A stretch of DNA of 64,000 nt from DATHZQ01 sp963823505 (GTDB lineage Bacteria > Actinomycetota > Acidimicrobiia > Spongiisociales > UBA5794), in contig CAWGLY010000005.1 in NCBI GenBank assembly GCA_963823505.1, positions 62,001 through 126,000 of the forward strand, read 5' to 3'. Positions 34,435 to 42,022 of this stretch are shown here, piece after piece. The translations under genes were made by a program, and so were the position numbers. The notes below the pieces were generated by a model. The model saw only the letters and a program-made list of their open reading frames with translations. It did not search any database and was not told the DNA's origin. Position 1 is the first letter of the stretch, and every line of letters begins with the position of its first letter.

Positions 34435-34804
34435 GACACCCTCCTCAGGCCCAGTTCGGTCCACCGGACGATTTGCCTACGCTACGGATCCGCACCGCGG
34501 TCCGATATTCACTTTCCGCATGATCACCCGTTGGAATGGCGGCTGGGTCATGGCGGGGAGGCCGCCGAGGAGTCCGCAGAATGCCGAAGAGTTCGTTGAA
34601 CGCCGAAGAGTTCAGGGCGATTCTGAATAGCGACGCAAGCGGCCCACCGATTGAATGGCGCGAGCTGGCAGCGCCGGCCCGTTACGGCAGCGAGAGCGAT
34701 GGCCGGCGAAAGGTCGAGATGAATACAAAGACGAGCTTCCGAGTCGCAACCGGTCATTGTTCGTTGCCTGTCATTGGGTGCGATGCGTTGTCTCGGACCT
34801 GTGG
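34435..34804. other. 370-bp divergent gap
   Basis: It contains the promoters of the lipoprotein-like gene (minus) and of the membrane protein that follows (plus). A 12-base direct repeat GCCGAAGAGTTC occurs at 34583-34594 and 34602-34613. No gene is evident. Confidence 0.4.
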
Positions 34805-35488
34805 ATGATTCCGAAGGGGAAGGCAGCGTCCGCGGCGCTTTCGATCGAGTCGGCCGCGCTCGCCGGCCTCGCACACGCAGGGCTGTTCGTCGCCGCACGC
34901 GCTCTGCTGTTGCGCGTGCCGGGGCCTGGCGATCCGTCGGTTTCGGGGTGGTACGCGAACGCTGCGAACCAACGCTCCCTGGTCACGGCGCTCAATCTGA
35001 TCACGATCGGCTGCATCGCGTTCCTCTGGTTCGTCGCGGTCATCCGGCGGCGCGTGGGTCTACGAGAGAATCGGTTCTTCGGCACCGTCTTTCTGGGCAG
35101 CGCGCTGCTGACGGCGGCGATGTGGATGATCGGAACCGTATTGTTCGCTGCGCCGGCGCTCGACGCCTACCTCTTTGGCACGGCGCAGAGCTCGCGGGGC
35201 GTGGCGGGCTGGCAAGCCGTTGGCGTCGCGTCGTTCACGATCGTCGCCGTCCGGCTCGAGGCCGTCTTCATCATCTCCACGACGACAGTCGCCCGGCTCG
35301 CTCGAGCCCTGCCGCGCAGCCTCATCGGGATCGGCTACGGAGCGGGCCTGCTGCTCCTCTTCGCGCCCCTGCCGAGCGCAGCACTGACCTGGATCTTCAC
35401 CGCATGGGAGATCGCAGTGAGCCTCGCACTCCTGATCCGTCATCGACAGATCGAAGAACACCTCGCAGAGCCGATTCCCCCTGAGTAG
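34805..35488 (+). CDS. Multi-spanning membrane protein, unknown function
   Basis: The 227-residue protein has about six hydrophobic segments (AALAGLAHAGLFVAARALLL, LVTALNLITIGCIAFLWFVA, FLGSALLTAAMWMIGTVLFA, VASFTIVAVRLEAVFIIST, GYGAGLLLLFAPLPSAALTW). A basic VIRRRVGLRENRFF loop follows the second helix. No charged catalytic pattern is visible. ATG 34805 is the most likely start because the hydrophobic core begins soon after it; the upstream frame is shadow-like. Not recognised beyond membrane protein of the stress block. Confidence 0.7.
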   Translation: MIPKGKAASAALSIESAALAGLAHAGLFVAARALLLRVPGPGDPSVSGWYANAANQRSLVTALNLITIGCIAFLWFVAVIRRRVGLRENRFFGTVFLGSALLTAAMWMIGTVLFAAPALDAYLFGTAQSSRGVAGWQAVGVASFTIVAVRLEAVFIISTTTVARLARALPRSLIGIGYGAGLLLLFAPLPSAALTWIFTAWEIAVSLALLIRHRQIEEHLAEPIPPE

Positions 35489-35582
35489 CTCGCGGTCGAT
35501 CACACAGCGTCTTCTCGGCGGATCCCGGAGTGCTCCGGCGGTCACCCCCGCCAGCCCCTGGGGTCCTCCGGGAGCCCCGTCG

Positions 35583-36355
35583 TCAGTCGATCAGCTCGAA
35601 CTCGCCTGGGCGCCAGGTCTGGTCGAACCACGGCTCGAGCGGGCCGTACAGCCGGAGGAGGATGAACCATCCCTTCCCCGGCACCGTCTGGATCCAGTTC
35701 GCATCCGTGCCTGCAGGCGCCGAGGGTCCGAAGTAGAGGTCAACCGAGCCGTCGTCGTTTGCAACGAGCGGATCTTTCTCGCTGTTCTTGCTCGGGTAGG
35801 GCTGCCCGGTTTGCAGCTCCGAGCGGGTCTGCGGGTCGTAGGCGACGACCGACCAGAAGTCCTTCGCCGGGGGGTCGGCCGGGATGTTCAGGCGATACGT
35901 CTTCCCGCCGTCGAGGTAGGCGCCGTTGCGATCTACGGCGAGGAACCCGTACTGTGAACCGACGCCGACCATCTTCATCGCCATCGCCGGCGTGTTGACG
36001 GTCGCCAAGTAGAAGAAGTACGTGCGCGCATCGAGGTTCCGGCCGCCGGCGCCGTCGTCGATCAACCAGCGATAGTCGCCGCCGATGAAGCCTGCATCAC
36101 GCACTGACGCGATGTCGCCCCGCCCATCTCAACCATGCCGCGGCGCATCGCCTCGAGCGACGCGGCGGGAACGCCGTTCAAGAACGCTTCGACGCCCCGG
36201 ATGAAGACGAGGTGATCATGGAGCCGGTCGGCCGTCTCGGGCGTCGGCAGACCGTCGAAGAACTCGAACGCGCCGATACGGGTATCGACTTGCTCCGGCG
36301 TGGTGATCGACTCCGGGACGGGCGTGTTGTATCCAGCTCTCGGTTGCTCAGCCAT
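35583..36355 (-). pseudogene. DUF1254/DUF1214 gene with internal deletion and frameshift
   Basis: The first part (from ATG 36355, GGGGAG 3 nt upstream) is the N-terminus of the family: ESITTPEQVDTRIGAFEFFD...LEAMRRGMVEMGG. After about 78 residues the frame changes near 36118, and from DIASVRDAGFIGGDYRW onward the next frame encodes the C-terminal DUF1214 domain intact to its end (TYFFYLATVNTPAMAM, DFWSVVAYDPQTRSELQ, WFILLRLYGPLEPWF). Full-length relatives have several hundred residues; the middle, including most of DUF1254, is gone. This is a real deletion, not a single-base slip. Such proteins are often found with arylsulfatases, as here. Confidence 0.85.
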
Positions 36356-36378
36356 AGTCTCCCCAGGATCGTTGAAGG

Positions 36379-36780
36379 TCAGATGCGGGTTTCCGCGATG
36401 TCACGTCCGTGCACGGTCAGCGCCCAGATCACGGCCACGCCGAGGGCGATCATCAGCATCGACCACACCGGGTAGTACGGCAGCCAGGCGAAGTTCACGA
36501 TCATGCTCAGCGCAGCCGCTATGACGCCCACCGTCCGAGCCAGAACGTTCCCGCTGAAGATCCCGAAACCGGCCGCCACGACCACGATGCCCCAAATGAG
36601 GTGGGTCCAACCCCACGTCGCCACATTGAACTCGAAGAGGTACTGGCTCCCCACGACGTAGAACGTGTCGTCGATGATGGCGACGAGCCCGGCCAAAGCG
36701 TGGAAGATCCCGATCATCACCAACATGATGCCGGCGAAAGACGCCCAGCCCACCGCCCAGGAGCTGTATTGGTCGTTCAT
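36379..36780 (-). CDS. Four-helix small membrane protein (DUF7144-like)
   Basis: The 133-residue product (ATG 36780, MNDQYSSWAVGW, AGGTGAT upstream) has four membrane helices: GWASFAGIMLVMIGIFHALA, LIWGIVVVAAGFGIFSGN, TVGVIAAALSMIVNFAWLPY and YPVWSMLMIALGVAVIWALT. The pattern GWxxFAGxxLxxxGxFxxxxG with a following F-N-V-A-T-W-G-W-x-H matches the small DUF7144-type membrane family of actinobacteria. It is the last gene before the right direct repeat. Confidence 0.8.
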   Translation of the reverse strand: MNDQYSSWAVGWASFAGIMLVMIGIFHALAGLVAIIDDTFYVVGSQYLFEFNVATWGWTHLIWGIVVVAAGFGIFSGNVLARTVGVIAAALSMIVNFAWLPYYPVWSMLMIALGVAVIWALTVHGRDIAETRI

Positions 36781-36966
36781 GATCACATCACCTCGCGCGT
36801 TCGAGACGGGCATACTGGTGAGCCCAGCACAATCCCAGAACCTACGGTGCGAGGAGCCGGTCTGCTATTCAGAATCGCCACGTACGCTGATCTCGACCCG
36901 GCTGCTCTGCTGCTGAAATCCGGTGCGCGGTCTCGACCCGGATCCCACAGCATTCTCCAAGCCTTC

Positions 36967-37020
36967 TGGAGCGATCAGGCGCCGGGTGACGCCGTCCTCG
37001 GTCCCTCGACGCCGTAGACC
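36967..37020 (+). repeat. 54-bp direct repeat, right copy (DR-R)
   Basis: Partner of 16517-16570 (50/54 identical). Bases 36975-37020 are the last codons and stop of the nucleotide-sugar dehydrogenase on the minus strand. The plus strand can still be read as a copy of the glycosyltransferase C-terminus, WSDQAPGDAVLGPSTP-stop. All four mismatches are within the repeat, none at its edges. Confidence 0.85.
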
Positions 37021-38282
37021 TCGCACCCGCTCCAGAGGCCGGGATCGATGATCGCCCTGCCGTCGTAGACGATGCGGACGCTCGGGAGGTCGGCGGCGCC
37101 AAGGGTCGCATACGCGGCGTGGTCGGCCTGTACGATCGCCACGGTGGGCTCCTCGACGGTGAGCGGCGTCAGCCCGAGTTCCGCCAGTTCGGCGTCGGAG
37201 TAGAGCGGATCGGACACCACGGCGGTTCCCCCCATGCGCTCGATGCCTGCCGCCAGTGGGAAGACCCCCGAACGGGCCGTCTCCTTCACGCCGCCGCGGT
37301 AGGCGACGCCCAGGATCAGCACCGTCACTCCGTCGAGGCCGCCGAGCGCCGCAGCCACGGTGTCGAGCGCTCGCTGCGGCCCGCGGTGGTTGATCTGCCG
37401 GGCCAGCGCAGGCAACAGCGAGTCAGGGTGGCCCTCCAAGTACAGATGGGGATACACCGGGATGCAGTGACCACCCACGGCGACGCCAGGACGGTGCACG
37501 TGGGAGAACGGCTGGCTGTTGGCGGCGTCGATGACCGGACCGAGCGCGATGTCGTGCCGAGTCGCAAAGGTGGCGAACTCGTTGGCAAGCGCAATGTTGA
37601 CGTCGCGGTAGACGGTCTCTGCCAGCTTGGCGAGCTCCGCCGCTTCGGCGCTGCCGAGATCCCACACACCGTTCGGCGCCGGCAGGTCTGGGCGCTCGGT
37701 GAAGGACAACATCTCCGTGTAGAAGACCGCGGCTGCCGACCCGGACCGCGTGTTCACCCCGCCGACGAGTTTCGGGTACGTTCTCAGATCGGTGAAGATC
37801 CTCCCCGACATCACCCGCTCAGGTGAATGGGCGAGCAGGAAACCCTCACCCGCTACGAGCCCGCTTGCCTCTTCCAGCAGCGGACCGCACCGATGCCGGG
37901 TCGTCCCCACCGGCACTGTCGACTCGATGATGACGAGCGTGCCTTGCCGGAGCCCTGCACCGATCCGGCGGATGGCGTCGTCGAGATCGGCGAAGGCGGC
38001 CCGGTTGTCTGCGTCGAGACCGACAGGGACAACGACAACGACGACCTCCGCAGTACCGGCCGCCTCCTCGGTCGCCTCCGTGACCATGAGCCGACCCGCG
38101 TCGACGGCGTTCCGCATCTTGTCCCCGAGGTCGGTCTCATGGGGGTACGGTGACCTGCCGGCCTCGATGTCGACGAGGAGCCCAAGGCGCCGGTCGACCC
38201 CGACAACCGTTGCTCCTGCACCGGCGAACTGCACGGCGAGTGGGAGGCCGATCTTGCCCAGTCCGACGACGGCGACATTCAC
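36975..38282 (-). CDS. UDP-N-acetylhexosamine / UDP-glucose 6-dehydrogenase (WbpA/WecC-like)
   Basis: The 435-residue protein has the NAD-binding start MNVAVVGLGKIGLPLAVQFA, the nucleotide-sugar dehydrogenase IESTVPVGTTR and SPERVMSGR segments, the central helix AELAKLAETVYRDVNIALANEF, and the active site VGGHCIPVYP with the catalytic Cys, followed by a UDP-binding C-terminal domain (LGVAYRGGVKETARSG). It oxidises C6 of the sugar to a carboxylate in two NAD-dependent steps. The gene order with the next three (dehydrogenase, aminotransferase, acetyltransferase) and the epimerase matches WbpA. It is last in a four-gene minus-strand operon with 4-nt overlaps; its 3' end is the right direct repeat. 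Confidence 0.94.
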   Translation of the reverse strand: MNVAVVGLGKIGLPLAVQFAGAGATVVGVDRRLGLLVDIEAGRSPYPHETDLGDKMRNAVDAGRLMVTEATEEAAGTAEVVVVVVPVGLDADNRAAFADLDDAIRRIGAGLRQGTLVIIESTVPVGTTRHRCGPLLEEASGLVAGEGFLLAHSPERVMSGRIFTDLRTYPKLVGGVNTRSGSAAAVFYTEMLSFTERPDLPAPNGVWDLGSAEAAELAKLAETVYRDVNIALANEFATFATRHDIALGPVIDAANSQPFSHVHRPGVAVGGHCIPVYPHLYLEGHPDSLLPALARQINHRGPQRALDTVAAALGGLDGVTVLILGVAYRGGVKETARSGVFPLAAGIERMGGTAVVSDPLYSDAELAELGLTPLTVEEPTVAIVQADHAAYATLGAADLPSVRIVYDGRAIIDPGLWSGCEVYGVEGPRTASPGA

Positions 38283-39229
38283 GTGTGGCCCTTGCGGTCA
38301 CCCGTCGCCGACCACACTGCCGTTTCTGCGATCTCGAGGATCTCGACCGCACGGTCGAGCGTCACGAGTCTGCCAGACGCCTCACCACCAATCGCGGCCG
38401 AGAACTCACCGAGCTGGGTGCGGAGTGGATCGTGGTCCGCCAGGTCGTGGGCGACGGTCGCAGGAGCGGTACCGGCCGCCGGCCACGACTTCACCGAACC
38501 GGCAATCAGGTCGGCCTCCAGCACACCCTCATCGCCGAAGGCGGTGAGGGTGCGACGGCGCTGCCCGCGATGCCAGCCTGCACGGACGGTGACCACCGGG
38601 CCGCCGGCGAGCCGTCCGACCGCCTCGATGTGCCGATCGATCCCCGTACCGTCATCGAGCACGGCCTCGGCTCCGCTGATCTCCAACGGCCCGCCACCGA
38701 TCCACATGACGAGGTCGATGTCGTGAGTCGCCAAGTCGACCGTGACGCCGACCTCGCCGTGGCCCGGCGGTTCGGGACCGATCCGCTCGGTGGTCAACGC
38801 ACGAAGCGTCCCTACGTCACCTTGCACGATGCGCTCGCGCAGGTCGATCACAGCCGGGTTGCATCGCTCCACATAGCCGACGACTGCGATCAGGCGGGTC
38901 GTGGAGAAGCGATCGGCAACCTTTGCGGCCTCAGGCGAGCTGCCGGTCAACGGCTTCTCGATGAGAGCGTGGACTCCTGCGTCGGCCAGCTGTATCGCCA
39001 GGTCGCGCTGGGTGCTGGGCGGGGTGGCGATCACGATGGCCTCCGGCCCGAGATCGAGAAGGTGCTCGACATCCCGCATGAACGGCACGTCCGGGTGGAT
39101 CGGGCCTCCAGCTGTCTCGGCTCGATCGGCCACGCCGACAAAGTCCACCTCGGCGGATTCCTCGAGCGACCGGGCGTGGCGACGTCCCATTCGCCCGAAT
39201 CCGACGAGTCCAACGCGCAACCGGCTCAC
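38279..39229 (-). CDS. Gfo/Idh/MocA-family sugar 3-dehydrogenase (WbpB-like)
   Basis: The 316-residue product starts LRVGLVGFGRMGRRHARSLE (NAD-binding), has VHALIEKPLTGSS with the catalytic Lys and GVTVDLATHDIDLVMWIGG with the family D-x-x-x-H-D-I. In the WbpABEDI route this enzyme oxidises C3 of UDP-GlcNAcA to a 3-keto sugar for the aminotransferase. The role is inferred from order: it overlaps the dehydrogenase start by 4 nt and the aminotransferase stop by 4 nt. Confidence 0.88.
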   Translation of the reverse strand: MSRLRVGLVGFGRMGRRHARSLEESAEVDFVGVADRAETAGGPIHPDVPFMRDVEHLLDLGPEAIVIATPPSTQRDLAIQLADAGVHALIEKPLTGSSPEAAKVADRFSTTRLIAVVGYVERCNPAVIDLRERIVQGDVGTLRALTTERIGPEPPGHGEVGVTVDLATHDIDLVMWIGGGPLEISGAEAVLDDGTGIDRHIEAVGRLAGGPVVTVRAGWHRGQRRRTLTAFGDEGVLEADLIAGSVKSWPAAGTAPATVAHDLADHDPLRTQLGEFSAAIGGEASGRLVTLDRAVEILEIAETAVWSATGDRKGHT

Positions 39230-40294
39230 GCGGCGGCTCGGTTCAACGTGTCGACCACCCGCTCGACCTCGGCAGGGGTGAGGTCGGGTCGCACGGGAAT
39301 ACTGATCACCGACCTTGCGGCGCGCTCGGTCTCGGGTAGATGAACGTCGGCTCGGCGAAAGGCCGGCTGCTGATGCACCCCTGCGGGGTAGTAGATGCCG
39401 TAGCCGAGCCCTGCGGCAGTGAGGGCATCAGCGATCCGCGCCCGGACCGGCGGGCGGATCGTGTACTGGTGGTAGACGTGCACGCCTTCGGCCAAGGGCT
39501 GCGGCAGGCCGAGCCGTGGATCCAGCCTCGCGTCGTACTCGGCGGCATTGGCGGCCCGCCGATGCGTTCCATTCGTCCAGCTTGGGCAGCTGCGCCAGCC
39601 CGAGCGCGGCTGCCATCGCCGTCATTCTCCCGTTCAGGCCGACGACGTCATGCCGGTACTGCTCGCCCATGCCTTGATCCCGCAGCATACGGGCGGCCTC
39701 GGCGAGGTGCTTGTCGTTCGTCGTGAGCATGCCGCCCTCGCCCGTGGTGATGTTCTTGGTGGCATAGAACGAGAAGGCGCCGAACGCCCCGACGGAGCCA
39801 ACGGTGCGATCGCGCCACCGCGCTCCGGGCGCCTGGGCGGCGTCTTCGACGAGGAGCACGTCGTGGTCGGTGCACAACTCGGCGAGCTCATCGAGCGGCG
39901 CGGGCCTGCCGTAGAGGTGGACCGCCACGACCGCCTTCACCTTGCCGCCGAGCAGCGGGGCGATCGTCGCGGCGTCCACGCAGAGGCTGTCCCGATCGAC
40001 GTCGGCGAACACCGGCGTTGCCCCCGTCAGGCACACCGCATTGGCGGTGCCCGCAAAGGTGAACGAGGGCACGATGACCTGATCGCCGCTTCCCACCCCT
40101 GCTGCGGCAAAACCGACGTGCAGCGCCGTGGTTCCGCTGGAGACTGCAACGGCGTGCCGGACGCCGACGTAGTCCGCAAAGGCCGTTTCGAAGTCGGTCA
40201 CCGCCGGACCCTTGGCGAGTGTGCCGGATCGCAACACCGCATCGACCGCCAGCCGCTCTTCGAGCCCGATCATCGGCCTGGAGAGTGGGATCAT
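39226..40294 (-). CDS. DegT/DnrJ/EryC1 sugar aminotransferase (WbpE-like), single frameshift
   Basis: It starts at ATG 40294 (MIPLSRPMIG), overlapping the acetyltransferase stop. The N-terminal part is typical: VSSGTTALHVGFAAAGVGSGD, VIVPSFTF, LLVEDAAQAPGARW, and FSFYATKNITTGEGGML with the PLP Lys. After KLDEWN the frame slips near 39552-39562, and the following frame carries the normal ending (RAANAAEYDARLDP..., HVYHQYTIRPPVRARIADAL, VERVVDTLNRAAA). Dropping one G of the coding strand there restores one frame. The enzyme transfers an amino group, usually from glutamate, to the 3-keto sugar made by the neighbouring dehydrogenase. Confidence 0.87.
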
Positions 40295-40869
40295 GCCGGG
40301 CCGAGCCCCGCTGCCGTCGCGACGTAGCGGGTTCCCGTCACCGGGTCGACGAACCCTCCGGGCGCCTCGTCGAGCTTGGTGCCCGTCGGTGCCACCCACC
40401 CGATCTGGCGTGCCGGGATGCCGGCGACGAGCGCATGGGATGCGACATCGCTCGTCACGACGGCACCAGCCGCAACCATGGCCCATGCACCAACGCGAGC
40501 GGGGGCGACGACGACGGCTCCTGCGCCGATCGATGCGCCCTTCCCCACGATGACGCCCTCGGCGGCCCAGTCGGTGGTGGCGGCGCGTACGCCTTCGGGA
40601 GTGATCGCCCGCGGGTGGCGATCGTTGGTCAGCACTGCACCGGGTCCGATGAACACGCCTTCGCTCAGCTCGGCGGGGGAGAAGACCTGGGCGAGATTCT
40701 GGATCTTGCATCGGGGCCCAACGTGGACGTCGTGGTCGATGTACGCCCCCCGCCCGATGGTGCACTCGTCACCAACGACTGCTCGCTCCCGAATCTGGGC
40801 GAGGTGCCACACCTGCGCAGTCGGGGCGACGACGGCTGTTTCGTCCACGTGTGCGGTTGGGTCGATCAC
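40291..40869 (-). CDS. Left-handed beta-helix sugar N-acetyltransferase (WbpD-like)
   Basis: The 192-residue protein starts at GTG 40869 (MIDPTAHVDETAVVAPTAQV) and is built of hexapeptide repeats (VVGDECTIGRGAYIDHDV, GVIVGKGASIGAGAVVV, AWAMVAAGAVVTSDV). The acetyl-CoA-binding turn and the asparagine/histidine active-site region (CKIQNLAQVF, VLTNDRHPRA) match UDP-2-acetamido-3-amino-glucuronate N-acetyltransferases. It would acetylate the 3-amino group. First gene of the four-gene minus operon. Confidence 0.9.
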   Translation of the reverse strand: MIDPTAHVDETAVVAPTAQVWHLAQIRERAVVGDECTIGRGAYIDHDVHVGPRCKIQNLAQVFSPAELSEGVFIGPGAVLTNDRHPRAITPEGVRAATTDWAAEGVIVGKGASIGAGAVVVAPARVGAWAMVAAGAVVTSDVASHALVAGIPARQIGWVAPTGTKLDEAPGGFVDPVTGTRYVATAAGLGPA

Positions 40870-40969
40870 CGGTGGGCTGACTCTCGGGGGGTCGGTGTTG
40901 CGATGATATCGGTCGTTTGGCGACCCGGCGACTCGGGATCGCTGCTGCGGGTAGATCTATCATGGCCAG
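40870..40969. promoter_or_regulatory. Divergent promoter region of the two halves of the glycan cluster
   Basis: A TATCAT -10 box for the plus strand lies at 40958-40963, 6 nt before GTG 40970 (leaderless pattern). The same hexamer on the minus strand lies at 40903-40908, about 34 nt before GTG 40869, giving that operon a short leader. Both arms of the pathway are therefore likely co-expressed. Confidence 0.55.
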
Positions 40970-42022
40970 GTGACGAGGCTGCTGGTCGCCAACATCGTGG
41001 GTACCCGGCCACAACTCATCAAGGCTGCCCCCGTCAGCAGGGCGCTGTCCCGGGTGGGCTGCGCTGAGCTGCTGGTGAACACCGGCCAGCACACCGATCC
41101 CCATCTTGATGCCCACATCGCCGCCGGTATCGGGCTGCGCAGCCCCGACGTGCATCTCGGCGTCGGGAGTGGCACACACGGGCTGCAAACGGGGCGGATG
41201 CTCGAGGCCGTAGAACGGGTACTGCTGGAACACCGGCCCGATGCCGTTGTCACGTACGGCGACACCAACTCCACGGTCGCCGCCGTCCTGGCTGCAGCCA
41301 AACTGACGCTCCCCACCGCACATGTCGAAGCCGGGCTGCGATCCTTCGACCGGACGATGCCTGAGGAGTTGAACCGTATCGCCGCCGATCATCTGTCGGA
41401 TCTGCTCCTGGCGCCCACGGCCACCGCCATGGCGCAGCTGGCGAAGGAGGGCCTCGGCGATCGCGCCCGGCTGACCGGGGATGTCATGGTCGACGCTCTC
41501 AACGATGGCGTCGCCAGGGCGGTCCCACCACCCGGCTGGGCAGCCGGCACGTTCTACCTGGCGACGATTCACCGACCTGAGAACACCGACGGCGCTGCGA
41601 GGCTGCGCGAGGTGATGGCGGCCATCGGATCCCTCGACGCCCCCGTGCACCTCCTCGTGCACCCCCGTCTGGCCGAACGGCTCGGCCGTTTTGGTATCGA
41701 GCCCGCCGGTGCCGTCGTGCCGCACCGGCCGTTGCCGCATGCTGCGCTGCTGGCGGCCGTCAGGACCGCCGACCGAGTCATCACGGATTCCGGGGGTCTG
41801 CAGAAGGAGGCCTTCCTGCTGGGCACGCCATGTGTGACCCTCCGGTCCCGGACCGAGTGGCCTGAGACGCTGGCCGGAGGGTGGAACGTTCTGGCGGGCG
41901 ACGCGCTCGATCGCCTCGAGGAGGTCGTCGCATTACGCCCGGCGGAGCCACGGGGTGCCCCCTTCGGCGACGGCCGGGCCGCTGACCGCATCGTCGCTGC
42001 GGTCGAGGAGCTGGTTTCATGA
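40970..42022 (+). CDS. wecB: Non-hydrolysing UDP-GlcNAc 2-epimerase (WecB/WbpI-like)
   Basis: The 350-residue product has the family start VANIVGTRPQLIKAAPVSRAL, VVTYGDTNSTVAAVLAA, the catalytic AHVEAGLRSFDRTMPEELNR, LATIHRPENTD and the donor-binding ITDSGGLQKEAFLLGTPCVT. It inverts C2, converting gluco- to manno-configuration. In the WbpI role it would give the final UDP-diacetamido-mannuronic acid; alternatively it makes UDP-ManNAc. GTG start with leaderless -10 box. It begins a seven-gene plus-strand operon in which each gene overlaps the next by 4-8 nt. Confidence 0.94.
   Translation: MTRLLVANIVGTRPQLIKAAPVSRALSRVGCAELLVNTGQHTDPHLDAHIAAGIGLRSPDVHLGVGSGTHGLQTGRMLEAVERVLLEHRPDAVVTYGDTNSTVAAVLAAAKLTLPTAHVEAGLRSFDRTMPEELNRIAADHLSDLLLAPTATAMAQLAKEGLGDRARLTGDVMVDALNDGVARAVPPPGWAAGTFYLATIHRPENTDGAARLREVMAAIGSLDAPVHLLVHPRLAERLGRFGIEPAGAVVPHRPLPHAALLAAVRTADRVITDSGGLQKEAFLLGTPCVTLRSRTEWPETLAGGWNVLAGDALDRLEEVVALRPAEPRGAPFGDGRAADRIVAAVEELVS

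Noticed and set aside
16517..37020. Block between the direct repeats as a prophage or classical integrative element
   Set aside because: No integrase, relaxase, replication or phage structural gene is present, and the repeats are gene 3' ends that are not tRNA genes. I keep insertion as the interpretation but not these mechanisms.
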